Below, piece after piece: positions 1-8,313 of a stretch of 64,000 bases of DNA (positions are counted from its first letter, which is position 1; every line of letters starts with the position of its first letter). The notes below the pieces were generated by a model, which was given only the letters and a program-made list of their open reading frames with translations, made no database searches and was not told the origin of the DNA. This DNA is from Thiomonas arsenitoxydans (GTDB lineage Bacteria > Pseudomonadota > Gammaproteobacteria > Burkholderiales > Burkholderiaceae_C): the NCBI RefSeq assembly GCF_000253115.1, contig NC_014145.1, forward strand, positions 2,852,001 to 2,916,000, in the 5' to 3' direction. The translations under genes were made by a program, and so were the position numbers.

Positions 1-2081
1 TCTGGGAACTCGATCTGCAGACCGGGCAATTGCACGCCGAGCAGAACTGGCTCGACGAGGCGCACCGGCATGAGCCCAAGACCTTCACCATTCCGGAATG
101 GATGGGCCATGTGGCGCCAGCCGATCTGCCCGCGCTGGAACAGGCGATTGCGCGCATCAGTGCCCCCGATGGTTTTGTGCAGACGGTCGAGACCCGCTTC
201 ATCCGCGTGGACGGCAGCACAGTGACCACCATGAACCACGGCATGGTGCGCGAGCGCGGGCCCGATGGCGTCGCCACGCGCATCTTCGGCCTGACCTGGG
301 ATATCACCGAGTTGCGGCAAACGCAGACCCGGCTGCAGCGCAGCGAGAGCCGCTTTCGCATGCTGGCGGAGTTGTCGAGCGAGTGGTTCTGGGAGTCCGA
401 CCCCAACGATGTCCTGACCTACATCACCCGCAGCTCGCGCCGCGCTAGCGAGTCTCCTCTGGCAACGCTCAATCTGGTGGGGCACAACCTCAATTCGCTC
501 TATCCGGGGCAGGAGTTTTCACCGGAGTGGGCGCAACTGCGCTTTCTCATGGAAGAACATGAAGAGGTGCGCGATCTCATCGTGCCATTCCGCCTCGGGC
601 CGGATCAGGCCTTGCTGTGGTGGCGGATCGACGCCTCGCCGATGATCGACCATCTCGGTCTGTTTCAGGGTTACCGCGGCGTGGTGCGCGACGTCACCAA
701 GGCGCACCAAGCCGAAGAAAAACTCGAACTTGCCGCCTATCGCGATACGCTCACCGGCCTGGCCAACCGCACCCTGTTCGAAAAGCATGTGGAAGACGCA
801 ATTGCCGTCACCCCGCCGGGACAGAGCTTCGCGGTGCTCTTCATCGACCTCGACCGTTTCAAGCTGATCAACGACGCGCTGGGCCACGCCGTCGGCGACA
901 AGGTCCTGGTGGAAACCGCGCAGCGCCTGGTGCAGCTCGCCCGGCCCAACAACACCGCCGCGCGCTTTGGCGGCGACGAATTCCTCATCCTGGCCCGCGA
1001 CGCGCATGACGCCGCGCAGGCCCTGCGCATGGCCATGCTGGTGCAGCAGTCGCTCGGCGAGCCCATGCACCATGCCGAGCGCACCCTGCAGACCACCGCG
1101 AGCATCGGGGTAGCGGTGTTCCCGCAGCACGGCCGCACCACGGCCGAACTGCTGGGGCGCGCGGATGCGGCGATGCATGAGTCCAAGATGCTGGGGCGCA
1201 ATCGCGTGGAGTCGTTCTCGGTGGCGTTGCAGTCGCGCATCGAACGCCGCTCGCAACTGGAAGAAGAGCTGCGCGCGGCCATTGCCAACCGGCGCTTCGA
1301 GGTGCATTTCCAGCCCATTTGGTCACGCAAGCAAAACGTGCTGCTGCACGACGACTCCGCCACGCTGGAGATCCTGCGCAGCGCCTACGAGATCGCTGGG
1401 GTCGAGGCTCTGGCGCGTTGGACGCGCGGCAACGGCGAGCGCGTGCAGCCCGACGAGTTCATCACCATCCTGGCCGACTGCGGCCTGCTCGACAGCTTCG
1501 GCCCGGTGATGATGTCCGTCGCCCTGGAGGGCTTCGCGCGCCTGCGCAAGGAACAAGGCTTCACAGGCACCATGGCCTACAACGTGTCGCCGCGACAACT
1601 GCATGTGAACGCCTGCGTGTCCTGCATCTTCGACATGGCGGCCAGTTTCGACGTGCCACGCGACAAGCTGGTACTCGAACTCACCGAAAACGTGGAAATC
1701 GAGCACAACCCCGACCTGCTCGCGGTGTTCGAGCAATTCCGCCAGATGGGCGTGCAGCTCTCGCTCGACGACTTCGGCGTGGGCTATTCCAACCTCGGCT
1801 ATCTCACCCGCCTGCCGGTGTCGCAGATCAAGATCGACCGCGCCATTGCCTCGGGCGTGAGCACCGACCGCTTCAAAGCCGCCATCGCCCGCGCCACCCT
1901 CACCATGGCCAAGACCCTCAACCTGGAAGTGGTGGCCGAGGGTGTGGAAACCGTCGCCGACCTGCTGTGGATGGAGCGCGCGGGCTGCCCGATGATTCAG
2001 GGCTGGGTATTCTCCCGCGCCCTCAATCTGCAGCAGACCCTGAACCTGCTGCGCGACCTGCGCACCCAGCAAACCCACTGA
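1..2081 (+). CDS. PAS-GGDEF-EAL cyclic-di-GMP signalling protein, 5' end outside window
   Basis: The frame is open from base 3, so the start lies upstream of the window. The visible part begins inside a PAS-like fold. A second PAS/PAC unit follows (about bases 340-690). Next comes a diguanylate cyclase domain with an intact RFGGDEF signature near base 970. The EAL phosphodiesterase domain has GVEALARW near base 1400, then NVSPRQLH, ELTENVEIE, DDFGVGYS and VVAEGVET. Both catalytic signatures are intact, so the protein could make or degrade c-di-GMP. PAS domains suggest control by a redox, ligand or light-type input, which cannot be named here. It converges with fadD; a palindromic repeat lies between them. 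Confidence 0.93.
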   Translation, partial: WELDLQTGQLHAEQNWLDEAHRHEPKTFTIPEWMGHVAPADLPALEQAIARISAPDGFVQTVETRFIRVDGSTVTTMNHGMVRERGPDGVATRIFGLTWDITELRQTQTRLQRSESRFRMLAELSSEWFWESDPNDVLTYITRSSRRASESPLATLNLVGHNLNSLYPGQEFSPEWAQLRFLMEEHEEVRDLIVPFRLGPDQALLWWRIDASPMIDHLGLFQGYRGVVRDVTKAHQAEEKLELAAYRDTLTGLANRTLFEKHVEDAIAVTPPGQSFAVLFIDLDRFKLINDALGHAVGDKVLVETAQRLVQLARPNNTAARFGGDEFLILARDAHDAAQALRMAMLVQQSLGEPMHHAERTLQTTASIGVAVFPQHGRTTAELLGRADAAMHESKMLGRNRVESFSVALQSRIERRSQLEEELRAAIANRRFEVHFQPIWSRKQNVLLHDDSATLEILRSAYEIAGVEALARWTRGNGERVQPDEFITILADCGLLDSFGPVMMSVALEGFARLRKEQGFTGTMAYNVSPRQLHVNACVSCIFDMAASFDVPRDKLVLELTENVEIEHNPDLLAVFEQFRQMGVQLSLDDFGVGYSNLGYLTRLPVSQIKIDRAIASGVSTDRFKAAIARATLTMAKTLNLEVVAEGVETVADLLWMERAGCPMIQGWVFSRALNLQQTLNLLRDLRTQQTH

Positions 2082-2108
2082 CGCCCGCCACACCCAGGAC
2101 AGGAACAC

Positions 2109-2177
2109 GCCGCCGCCGCAGGGCCGCCCCAAGGCGACGGCAGCCCCCTCGGGGGGCAGCGCAGGCGAAGCCGGAGT
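2109..2177 (+). repeat. Structured palindromic repeat, copy B1
   Basis: The 9-nt arms 2109-2117 (GCCGCCGCC) and 2133-2141 (GGCGACGGC) pair at 8 of 9 positions around the 15-nt loop GCAGGGCCGCCCCAA. A C5-TC-G5 hairpin follows at 2144-2155, then a tail ending in TGTGGGGGCT. The same plan recurs at 12211-12288, 16563-16639 and 18683-18756. It lies between two convergent genes and could slow transcription, but there is no T-run. Confidence 0.75.
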
Positions 2178-2187
2178 GTGGGGGCTC

Positions 2188-3858
2188 CTACTCCGGACGC
2201 AGCTCCCGCCGCAGAATCTTGCCGACCGGCGTCTTGGGCAGTTCGCCGCGGAACTCAATGAACTTGGGCCGCTTGTAGCCGGTGAGTTGCTCGTGCAGGA
2301 AATCGCGCAGTTGCGCTTCAGTCAGCGCCGGATCTTTTTTCACCACGAACAGCTTGACCGCCTCGCCGGAATTCGCGTCAGGCACGCCCACCGCGGCGGC
2401 TTCGAGCACGCCGGGATGCATCACCGCCACGCCCTCGATCTCGTTGGGATAGACGTTGAAGCCCGACACCAGAATCATGTCTTTCTTGCGGTCGATGATT
2501 TTCACGAAGCCCCGCGCATCGATCTCGCCGATATCGCCGGTGCGTAAAAAGCCGTCGGCGGTAAAGGTGCTGGCGGATTCTTCCGGGCGGTTCCAGTAGC
2601 CGCGCATCACCTGCGGCCCGCGCAAGGCAATTTCTCCGGGCAGACCGGGCGCCACTTCGCGGCCGTTGTCGTCCACCAGTTGCAACTCAGTGGACGGAAT
2701 CGGCATACCGATGGTGCCGCTGTAGCGGTCGGTATCGGTGGGGTTGCAGATGGCCGAGGGCGAGGTTTCAGACAGGCCGTAGCCTTCACAAATGGGGCAG
2801 CCGGTGCGCTCCAGCCAGCGCTTGGCCACGGCCTCCTGCACGGCCATGCCGCCGCCCAGGCACATTTTCAACGCCTTCCAGTTCACCGTGTCGAAGTCCG
2901 GGTGGTTGAGCAGGCCGTTGAACAGCGTGTTCACCGCCGGGAAGGAGTGCACCTCGTACTTCGCCAGTTCCTTCAGCGTGGCCGGTAAGTCGCGCGGGTT
3001 GGGGATGAGAATCATCATGCCGCCCTCGTGGGCGCTGAGCATCATGATCACGGTGAAAGCGAAGATGTGATAGAGCGGCAGCGCGCAGATGGTGTTGAGT
3101 TGCTTTCCAGCAGGCAGCTTGCCCAGCGCCGGGGCATACCAGGCGGCGGACTGCACGATATTGGCGACGATATTGCGGTGAGTGAGCGTGGCGCCCTTGG
3201 CCACGCCGGTGGTGCCGCCGGTGTATTGCAGCAGGGCCACGTCTTCCGCCCCCACCTGCGGCGGACTGAAGGACAAGCCAGACCCTTGACCGAGCGCCGC
3301 CTTCCAGGCCACATGGCCCGGCAGCGACCAGCGCGGCACCAGCCGCTTTTTGTGTCGCACCACATAGTTGACGATGGCGCCCAGCGGAAAACCCAGGGTT
3401 TCGCCCATATTCGCCACGATCACGTGACGCACTGCGGTGCGGTCGATGACCTGCTGCAGGGTATGGGCGAAGTTTTCGAGGATGACGATGGCCACCGCCC
3501 CGCTGTCCTTGAGCTGGTGTTCGAGTTCACGCGGGGTGTAGAGCGGGTTGACGTTGACCACCACCAGCCCGGCGCGCAGCGCGGCGGCGACCGCCACCGG
3601 ATATTGCGGCACATTGGGCATCATGATCGCCACGCGGTCGCCCTTGTTCAGCCCCAGCGATTGCAGATAAGCCGCCAACGCGGTGCTTTGCGCCTCCCAC
3701 TGCGCGTAAGTCGTCTTGTGCCCCATGAAGGCGTAGGCGGGACGCTCGGCGTAGGCCTTGAAGCTGCGCTCCAGCAGCGCTCCAACATTGGAAAAAATGT
3801 CCGGGTCGATGTCCGCAGGCACGCCTGCGGGATAGTTCGCCAGCCAGATCCGCTCCAT
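2188..3858 (-). CDS. fadD: Long-chain fatty-acid-CoA ligase
   Basis: Activates fatty acids to acyl-CoA through an acyl-adenylate, for beta-oxidation and lipid recycling; 556 aa, usual for FadD. The AMP-binding P-loop YTGGTTGVAKG lies mid-protein. It is followed by GYGLSETSP, the FACS signature around DGFLRTGDIGEID and DRKKDMI, and the C-terminal catalytic lysine in TPVGKILRREL. The frame is open further upstream. The ATG at 3858 was chosen because AGGAGA sits just before it, the protein then starts like other FadD proteins (MERIWLANYP), and a longer form would run into rep. It lies about 110 bp downstream of rep on the same strand. Confidence 0.95.
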   Translation of the reverse strand: MERIWLANYPAGVPADIDPDIFSNVGALLERSFKAYAERPAYAFMGHKTTYAQWEAQSTALAAYLQSLGLNKGDRVAIMMPNVPQYPVAVAAALRAGLVVVNVNPLYTPRELEHQLKDSGAVAIVILENFAHTLQQVIDRTAVRHVIVANMGETLGFPLGAIVNYVVRHKKRLVPRWSLPGHVAWKAALGQGSGLSFSPPQVGAEDVALLQYTGGTTGVAKGATLTHRNIVANIVQSAAWYAPALGKLPAGKQLNTICALPLYHIFAFTVIMMLSAHEGGMMILIPNPRDLPATLKELAKYEVHSFPAVNTLFNGLLNHPDFDTVNWKALKMCLGGGMAVQEAVAKRWLERTGCPICEGYGLSETSPSAICNPTDTDRYSGTIGMPIPSTELQLVDDNGREVAPGLPGEIALRGPQVMRGYWNRPEESASTFTADGFLRTGDIGEIDARGFVKIIDRKKDMILVSGFNVYPNEIEGVAVMHPGVLEAAAVGVPDANSGEAVKLFVVKKDPALTEAQLRDFLHEQLTGYKRPKFIEFRGELPKTPVGKILRRELRPE

Positions 3859-3967
3859 GAACTGTCTCCTGCTTTGTTTTGAATGCAGCGCAACGGAAAA
3901 AAGCACGCCCGTTCGATTTCCAGAACATAGCCGATTCGGGGCGATTCGGCTAGGGGCTGCGCCCTGA

Positions 3968-5977
3968 TCAAGTCTTCGCTTCAGCCTCAGCAGCGGCAGC
4001 GCTTTCCTCGGCCGCCGCCGCACCCAGTCGGCTGCGCAGGGCGGCGATGCGCGCCATTGCGGCGTCCTTGTTGCTGGTCTTGGGCTGCCCAGTCTGCATT
4101 TCACCGATGAAGCGGCTGGGGCTGCGCCCCGCCGCGCCGCGCCCCTGCTTGCGCTTCTGGCACCAGCTCAGCACCAGGGTCTGGCGCGCGCGGGTCACGC
4201 CCACATACATCAGGCGGCGTTCTTCTTCCAGCGTGGTGTCGGTCAGCGGCCGGTCGTCGGTGAAAAACGGCAGCAGACCTTCCTCGCAGCCGGCCAGCAC
4301 CACATGCGGCCACTCCAGTCCTTTGGCGGCGTGCAGGGTGCACAGGGTCACGGCGTCGCGCTGCTCGCCGCGCTCCTGTAACTGGGTGATGAGCGAAATG
4401 GTCTGGGCGATCTGGGTGAGGCCAACCTTGTCTTCTTCGGCCTTGCGCTCGATCCAGCCGCAAAAGTCGTCCACGTTCTTCCAGCGCTGCTCGGCCTCGC
4501 GCGGGTTGTCGCTGTGCTCTTCCAGCCAGGCGCGAAAGCCGATGGTTTCGAGCATCTCGCGCAGCAACTCACCCGCCGGCGCGGTGCGGGCGCGCCATTC
4601 GATGTCGTGCAGCAGACGGCCAAACTCGCGCAGATGATCGGCAGGGCGCGCGCCCACCGCGGCAGGCATGGAATCTCGGAACAGCGCCTCGAACATCGAC
4701 ACTTTCCATTGCCCGGCGAAGGTGCTCAGCGCCGCCAGGGTTTGCGGCCCGATGCCCCGGCGCGGCGTGGTAACGGCGCGCAGAAAGGCGGGATCGTCGT
4801 CGGGATTGGCCAGCAGCCGCAGATAGGCGCAGACGTCCTTGATCTCGGCCCGGTCGAAAAAGCTCTGCCCGCCGCTGACCACATAGGGGATGTTGGCGCG
4901 GCGCAGCGCCTGCTCCAGCGGACGCGACTGGTGATTGGCGCGGTAGAGCACGGCGATGTGCGCCAGTTCGGCATTACGCCCGCTGCGCAGCGCCTGGATG
5001 CGCGCGGCCACCATCTGCGCCTCTTCGTCTTCATTCTGCGCGGCGCGCACCTCCACCGCCTCGCCCTCGCCATGCTCGCTCCACAGACTCTTGGGGTAGA
5101 GCTTGGGGTTGCTGTGGATAATGGCGTTGGCCGCCCGCAGAATGGCGTTGGTCGAGCGGTAGTTTTGCTCCAGCTTGATGACTTCGAGCGTGGGCCAGTC
5201 GGTCTGCAGGCGGCGCAGATTGTCCAGCGTGGCGCCGCGCCAGCCGTAGATGCTCTGGTCGTCGTCGCCCACTGCGGTAAATCGCCCTTTGTCGCCCACC
5301 AGCAGACGCAGCAAGTCGTACTGCGCGGCGTTGGTGTCCTGGTATTCATCCACCAGCAGATAGCGCAGCTTGTTCTGCCAGTGCTCGCGCACGTCGGCGT
5401 GCTGCTGCAACAGGGTGACGGGCAGCCAGATCAGGTCGTCGAAATCGACCGCCTGATAGGCCTGCAGCATGTCGGCATAACGCGCGTACACCTTGGCAGC
5501 CACGCGCTCGTCGTCGTTCTCGGCCACGCGCGCCGCCGCTTCGGGCGTGAGCATGGCGTTTTTCCACAGGCTGATGGTCCACTGCCAGCGCCGCGCCTGG
5601 GCGTTATCGGTGGTGGCGCCGGCATCGCGCAGCAGGCCGGTGACGTCGTCGGCCGCGAGGATGGAGAACTTGGGCTTCAACCCCAGCGCCTGCCCGCTTT
5701 CGCGCAACATGCGCACGCCTAAAGCGTGGAAGGTGGAGATCGCGAGCTTGCTGGCCACGCCGCGCTTGTCCACCAGTTGCGCCGCACGCTCGCGCATTTC
5801 GGCTGCCGCCTTGTTGGTGAAGGTGATGGCCGCGATCTGATCGGGCTCAAGCCCAGCGCGCAGCAGCCGCCCGATCTTGTGCGTAATGACCCGCGTCTTA
5901 CCGCTGCCCGCCCCGGCGATGACGAGGCAAGGCCCGGACAGATGGGCGACGGCACGTTCCTGGGCAGCGTTGAGCAT
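3968..5977 (-). CDS. rep: ATP-dependent DNA helicase Rep (UvrD/Rep superfamily 1)
   Basis: A 3'-5' helicase that helps replication forks pass protein roadblocks; 669 aa, close to E. coli Rep (673). The N-terminus begins LNAAQERAV (Q motif). Walker A is AGAGSGKTRV, motif Ia is ITFTNKAAAEM, motif II is VDEYQDTN, motif III is DQSIYGWRGA, and late motifs include TLHAAKGLEW and VGVTRARQ. Rep is preferred over UvrD or PcrA from length and the lack of a long C-terminal extension. The last residues are rich in Ala and Glu. The start ATG at 5977 fits the family N-terminus. Confidence 0.92.
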   Translation of the reverse strand: MLNAAQERAVAHLSGPCLVIAGAGSGKTRVITHKIGRLLRAGLEPDQIAAITFTNKAAAEMRERAAQLVDKRGVASKLAISTFHALGVRMLRESGQALGLKPKFSILAADDVTGLLRDAGATTDNAQARRWQWTISLWKNAMLTPEAAARVAENDDERVAAKVYARYADMLQAYQAVDFDDLIWLPVTLLQQHADVREHWQNKLRYLLVDEYQDTNAAQYDLLRLLVGDKGRFTAVGDDDQSIYGWRGATLDNLRRLQTDWPTLEVIKLEQNYRSTNAILRAANAIIHSNPKLYPKSLWSEHGEGEAVEVRAAQNEDEEAQMVAARIQALRSGRNAELAHIAVLYRANHQSRPLEQALRRANIPYVVSGGQSFFDRAEIKDVCAYLRLLANPDDDPAFLRAVTTPRRGIGPQTLAALSTFAGQWKVSMFEALFRDSMPAAVGARPADHLREFGRLLHDIEWRARTAPAGELLREMLETIGFRAWLEEHSDNPREAEQRWKNVDDFCGWIERKAEEDKVGLTQIAQTISLITQLQERGEQRDAVTLCTLHAAKGLEWPHVVLAGCEEGLLPFFTDDRPLTDTTLEEERRLMYVGVTRARQTLVLSWCQKRKQGRGAAGRSPSRFIGEMQTGQPKTSNKDAAMARIAALRSRLGAAAAEESAAAAEAEAKT

Positions 5978-6031
5978 GAGGCAGTTGAAGACGCAAAGCG
6001 GTGCAGTGTAAGACCCGCACCGCAGCGCGAA

Positions 6032-7060
6032 TCAAACCACGGCCCGGTCAACCTTCACCTTGGCGTAGGAACGCTCAACTCGGGCGACGCGGACTGCATA
6101 GTCGACATACCACTTGGCCTTGCCCAGGTCTTGCGCGCCAAGGTGTTCGACCTGTTGTTTCCAGCGGGCCACCGCATCTAGGGACGACCAATAAGACACG
6201 GTGATGCCAAAGCCGTCTGCGCGCCGGACGCTCTCGATCCCAAGGTAGCCCGCTTGTTGGGGCGCCAATTCGGCCATGCGCCGTGACATGGCCTCATAGC
6301 CAGCGTCGTCCGCGGACCGTAGGGATGAAAAAATCACAGCGAAATACGGAACCTGCGCATCAAAGCAGGCTATGGGAGAAGCCGCATGACTCTCACTGGC
6401 CAGTGCCCCTTGCGCCCGGTAAGTCTCATCCGCGGGCAAGAAAACCCCCTCGGCCCTGGCTTGCGTCATCCACTTGGCCACCGCCGGAAGGGCGGCAACG
6501 GTTTGCACATAACGCCAGGCCCAGTCCGGCAGCGTGGGGCGGTAGGTGACAAAACGCATGCAGACCGGGGCGTAGAACGCATCGACCAGGCCGAATGCGC
6601 CGAAGAGGAAGGGGCCGCCGCTGGTCTGCAGCGCGCCTTGCCACATGCGCAGGATCTGGTCGATGTCGCGCTGCACGGCCGGGTTCCAGCCCCGCCCCGG
6701 CAGATCGGCCTCGATGTTCATCACCATGTGCTCGCGCAAGGCGCCAAAGCCGCTGTGCATGCTGGCGCACAGGCAGCGAGCCAGCGCCCGCTCGGCCACG
6801 TCGCGCGGCCAGAGTGCGAGCTCCGGAAAACGCTCGGCCAGGTATTCGCCGATGGCCAGCGAGTCCCAGATGCGCAGATCGCCGTCTTCGAGCACCGGCA
6901 CCTTCGCCACGGGCGAGAGGGGCGACAACTGCGCGGCAAACTCGGGCGTGTCGAGCCAGTGCGGGCGTTCTTCGAAGGGAATGCCAAACGCGGTCATCGC
7001 CACCCAGGGGCGCATGGACCAGGAGGAATAATTTTTGTTGCCGATGTGCAGGATGAACAT
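6032..7060 (-). CDS. Glutathione S-transferase fused to an antibiotic-biosynthesis-monooxygenase-like domain
   Basis: 342 aa in one open frame. Residues 1 to about 225 form a GST: thioredoxin-like start (LHIGNKNYSSWSMRPW, with the serine typical of the GSH site), VPVLEDGDLRIWDSLAI, and an all-helical C-terminal half. Residues about 235-335 look like an ABM dimeric ferredoxin-like domain: YFAVIFSSLRS, GYLGIESVRR, ITVSYWSSLDAVARWKQ and a histidine in VEHLG. Stand-alone ABM proteins of this type act on small aromatic compounds or have no known substrate. The pairing suggests detoxification of one compound by conjugation and oxidation, which is inference. No stop or frame break is seen at the join. 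Confidence 0.85.
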   Translation of the reverse strand: MFILHIGNKNYSSWSMRPWVAMTAFGIPFEERPHWLDTPEFAAQLSPLSPVAKVPVLEDGDLRIWDSLAIGEYLAERFPELALWPRDVAERALARCLCASMHSGFGALREHMVMNIEADLPGRGWNPAVQRDIDQILRMWQGALQTSGGPFLFGAFGLVDAFYAPVCMRFVTYRPTLPDWAWRYVQTVAALPAVAKWMTQARAEGVFLPADETYRAQGALASESHAASPIACFDAQVPYFAVIFSSLRSADDAGYEAMSRRMAELAPQQAGYLGIESVRRADGFGITVSYWSSLDAVARWKQQVEHLGAQDLGKAKWYVDYAVRVARVERSYAKVKVDRAVV

Positions 7061-7177
7061 GACGGTCCTTCGCGCGGGAGATAAAGGCCGCCATTGTCCC
7101 GCCCGACCCCGCGCTTTCCAAACCGTTTTTTCGCATGGCCGCCATGCGGGCGGCGCATGGTGGATGCCCTTGGAAAA

Positions 7178-8170
7178 TCAGCGCCCCGCAGTCGCCCGCA
7201 TCGGCCCGTATTCCGACTCCTGATACTTGGGGTCGAGGTAGGTGGGGGCGATGGCCTCCAAAGACTCGGGGTGCGGCACGCCGAGCTCCGGCGCGAAGCC
7301 GGGCATGGCCCCGCTGCACACGCTGTCGACCTTCATCGAGTCGAGGTTGTCACGGCTCATCACCGGCTCGCCTGGGGCCAGTTCCATCATCAGCGCCTGC
7401 AGCCGTCCCAGCGCGTCGGGCAGGGGGATGATGCTGCGCCCTCTGCCGCCGCCCACCCGCGCCCACTGGCCGGAAAGCCGCACCAGTTCGGCCAAGGTGT
7501 AGGTGCCCGGGCCACAAAGTTCGTAAGTCTGGCCGAGGGTTTCACGCGCCTGCGGGCCCACGAGGCTGCTGGCAAACGCCGTGACCACGTCGCCGACGTA
7601 CACCGGGGCAAAACGGGTTTTCGCCCCGGCCAGCGGCACGACCGGAAACACCCGCTGCAGCTTGGCGAAGGTATTGAGAAAGTTGTCTTCGGGGCCGAAC
7701 ACCACCGAGGGCCGAAAAATAGTGAGGTCGATCCCGGCCTGCGCCTTGAGCGCCGCCTCGCCGTCGCCCTTGGAACGCAGATACATCGACGGCCCTTTGG
7801 AATCGGCCCCGAGCGCGCTCATGTGTACCACGCGGCGCACGCCCTGCTGCGCGCAGGCGGCGGCGATGCGGCGCGGCAAATCGACATGCGCGCGGGCGAA
7901 GTCGGCGCCGTAGGGCTGGCCGCGCCTGCCTTGCAGAATGCCCACGAGGTTGACCACGGCGTCGCGCCCGGCCACCAGTTTGGCCAGCTTGGCGTCATCA
8001 TGCACATCGATCTCGACCACATCGACCAGCGGCAGTTGCACCAGATGACGGGCGCGCTGACGGCGGCGGGTGGGCACGGTGACGAAATGATTGGCCAGCG
8101 ACAGGGCGTTGACCAGGCGGCTGCCAATGAAACCGCTGCCGCCGATGACGAGAATGTTCTGCTGCTGCAT
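7178..8170 (-). CDS. NAD(P)-binding reductase of the complex I NDUFA9-like family
   Basis: An atypical short-chain dehydrogenase of 330 aa. The N-terminal Rossmann signature is ILVIGGSGFIGSRLV; AVVNLVGILQGR and HMSALGADSKGPSMYLRSKGDGE follow, giving the serine and the YxRSK-type catalytic pair. Members of this family resemble the NDUFA9 accessory subunit of complex I and are common in betaproteobacteria. Many have no proven role; quinone-related or membrane-linked reductase activity is often proposed. The ATG at 8170 follows AGGAACTCTC. The longer frame back to 8269 has no better start. Confidence 0.85.
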   Translation of the reverse strand: MQQQNILVIGGSGFIGSRLVNALSLANHFVTVPTRRRQRARHLVQLPLVDVVEIDVHDDAKLAKLVAGRDAVVNLVGILQGRRGQPYGADFARAHVDLPRRIAAACAQQGVRRVVHMSALGADSKGPSMYLRSKGDGEAALKAQAGIDLTIFRPSVVFGPEDNFLNTFAKLQRVFPVVPLAGAKTRFAPVYVGDVVTAFASSLVGPQARETLGQTYELCGPGTYTLAELVRLSGQWARVGGGRGRSIIPLPDALGRLQALMMELAPGEPVMSRDNLDSMKVDSVCSGAMPGFAPELGVPHPESLEAIAPTYLDPKYQESEYGPMRATAGR

Positions 8171-8313
8171 GAGAGTTCCTGAAAGATCGCGACAGGGCAA
8201 AGTGTGCCAGAACCCCGCCGGAAGGGGAATGCGCCGCATCAAGCCCCGGCACCCCGTGTTGCCGCGCAAGGAAACGTGGGGGCGCTCAGTGCGGACTGCT
8301 CAGTGCGGATTAC

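Noticed and set aside
3859..4104. N-terminal extension of fadD into rep
   Set aside because: The extension is not like any FadD, and a good ribosome-binding site precedes the ATG at 3858.
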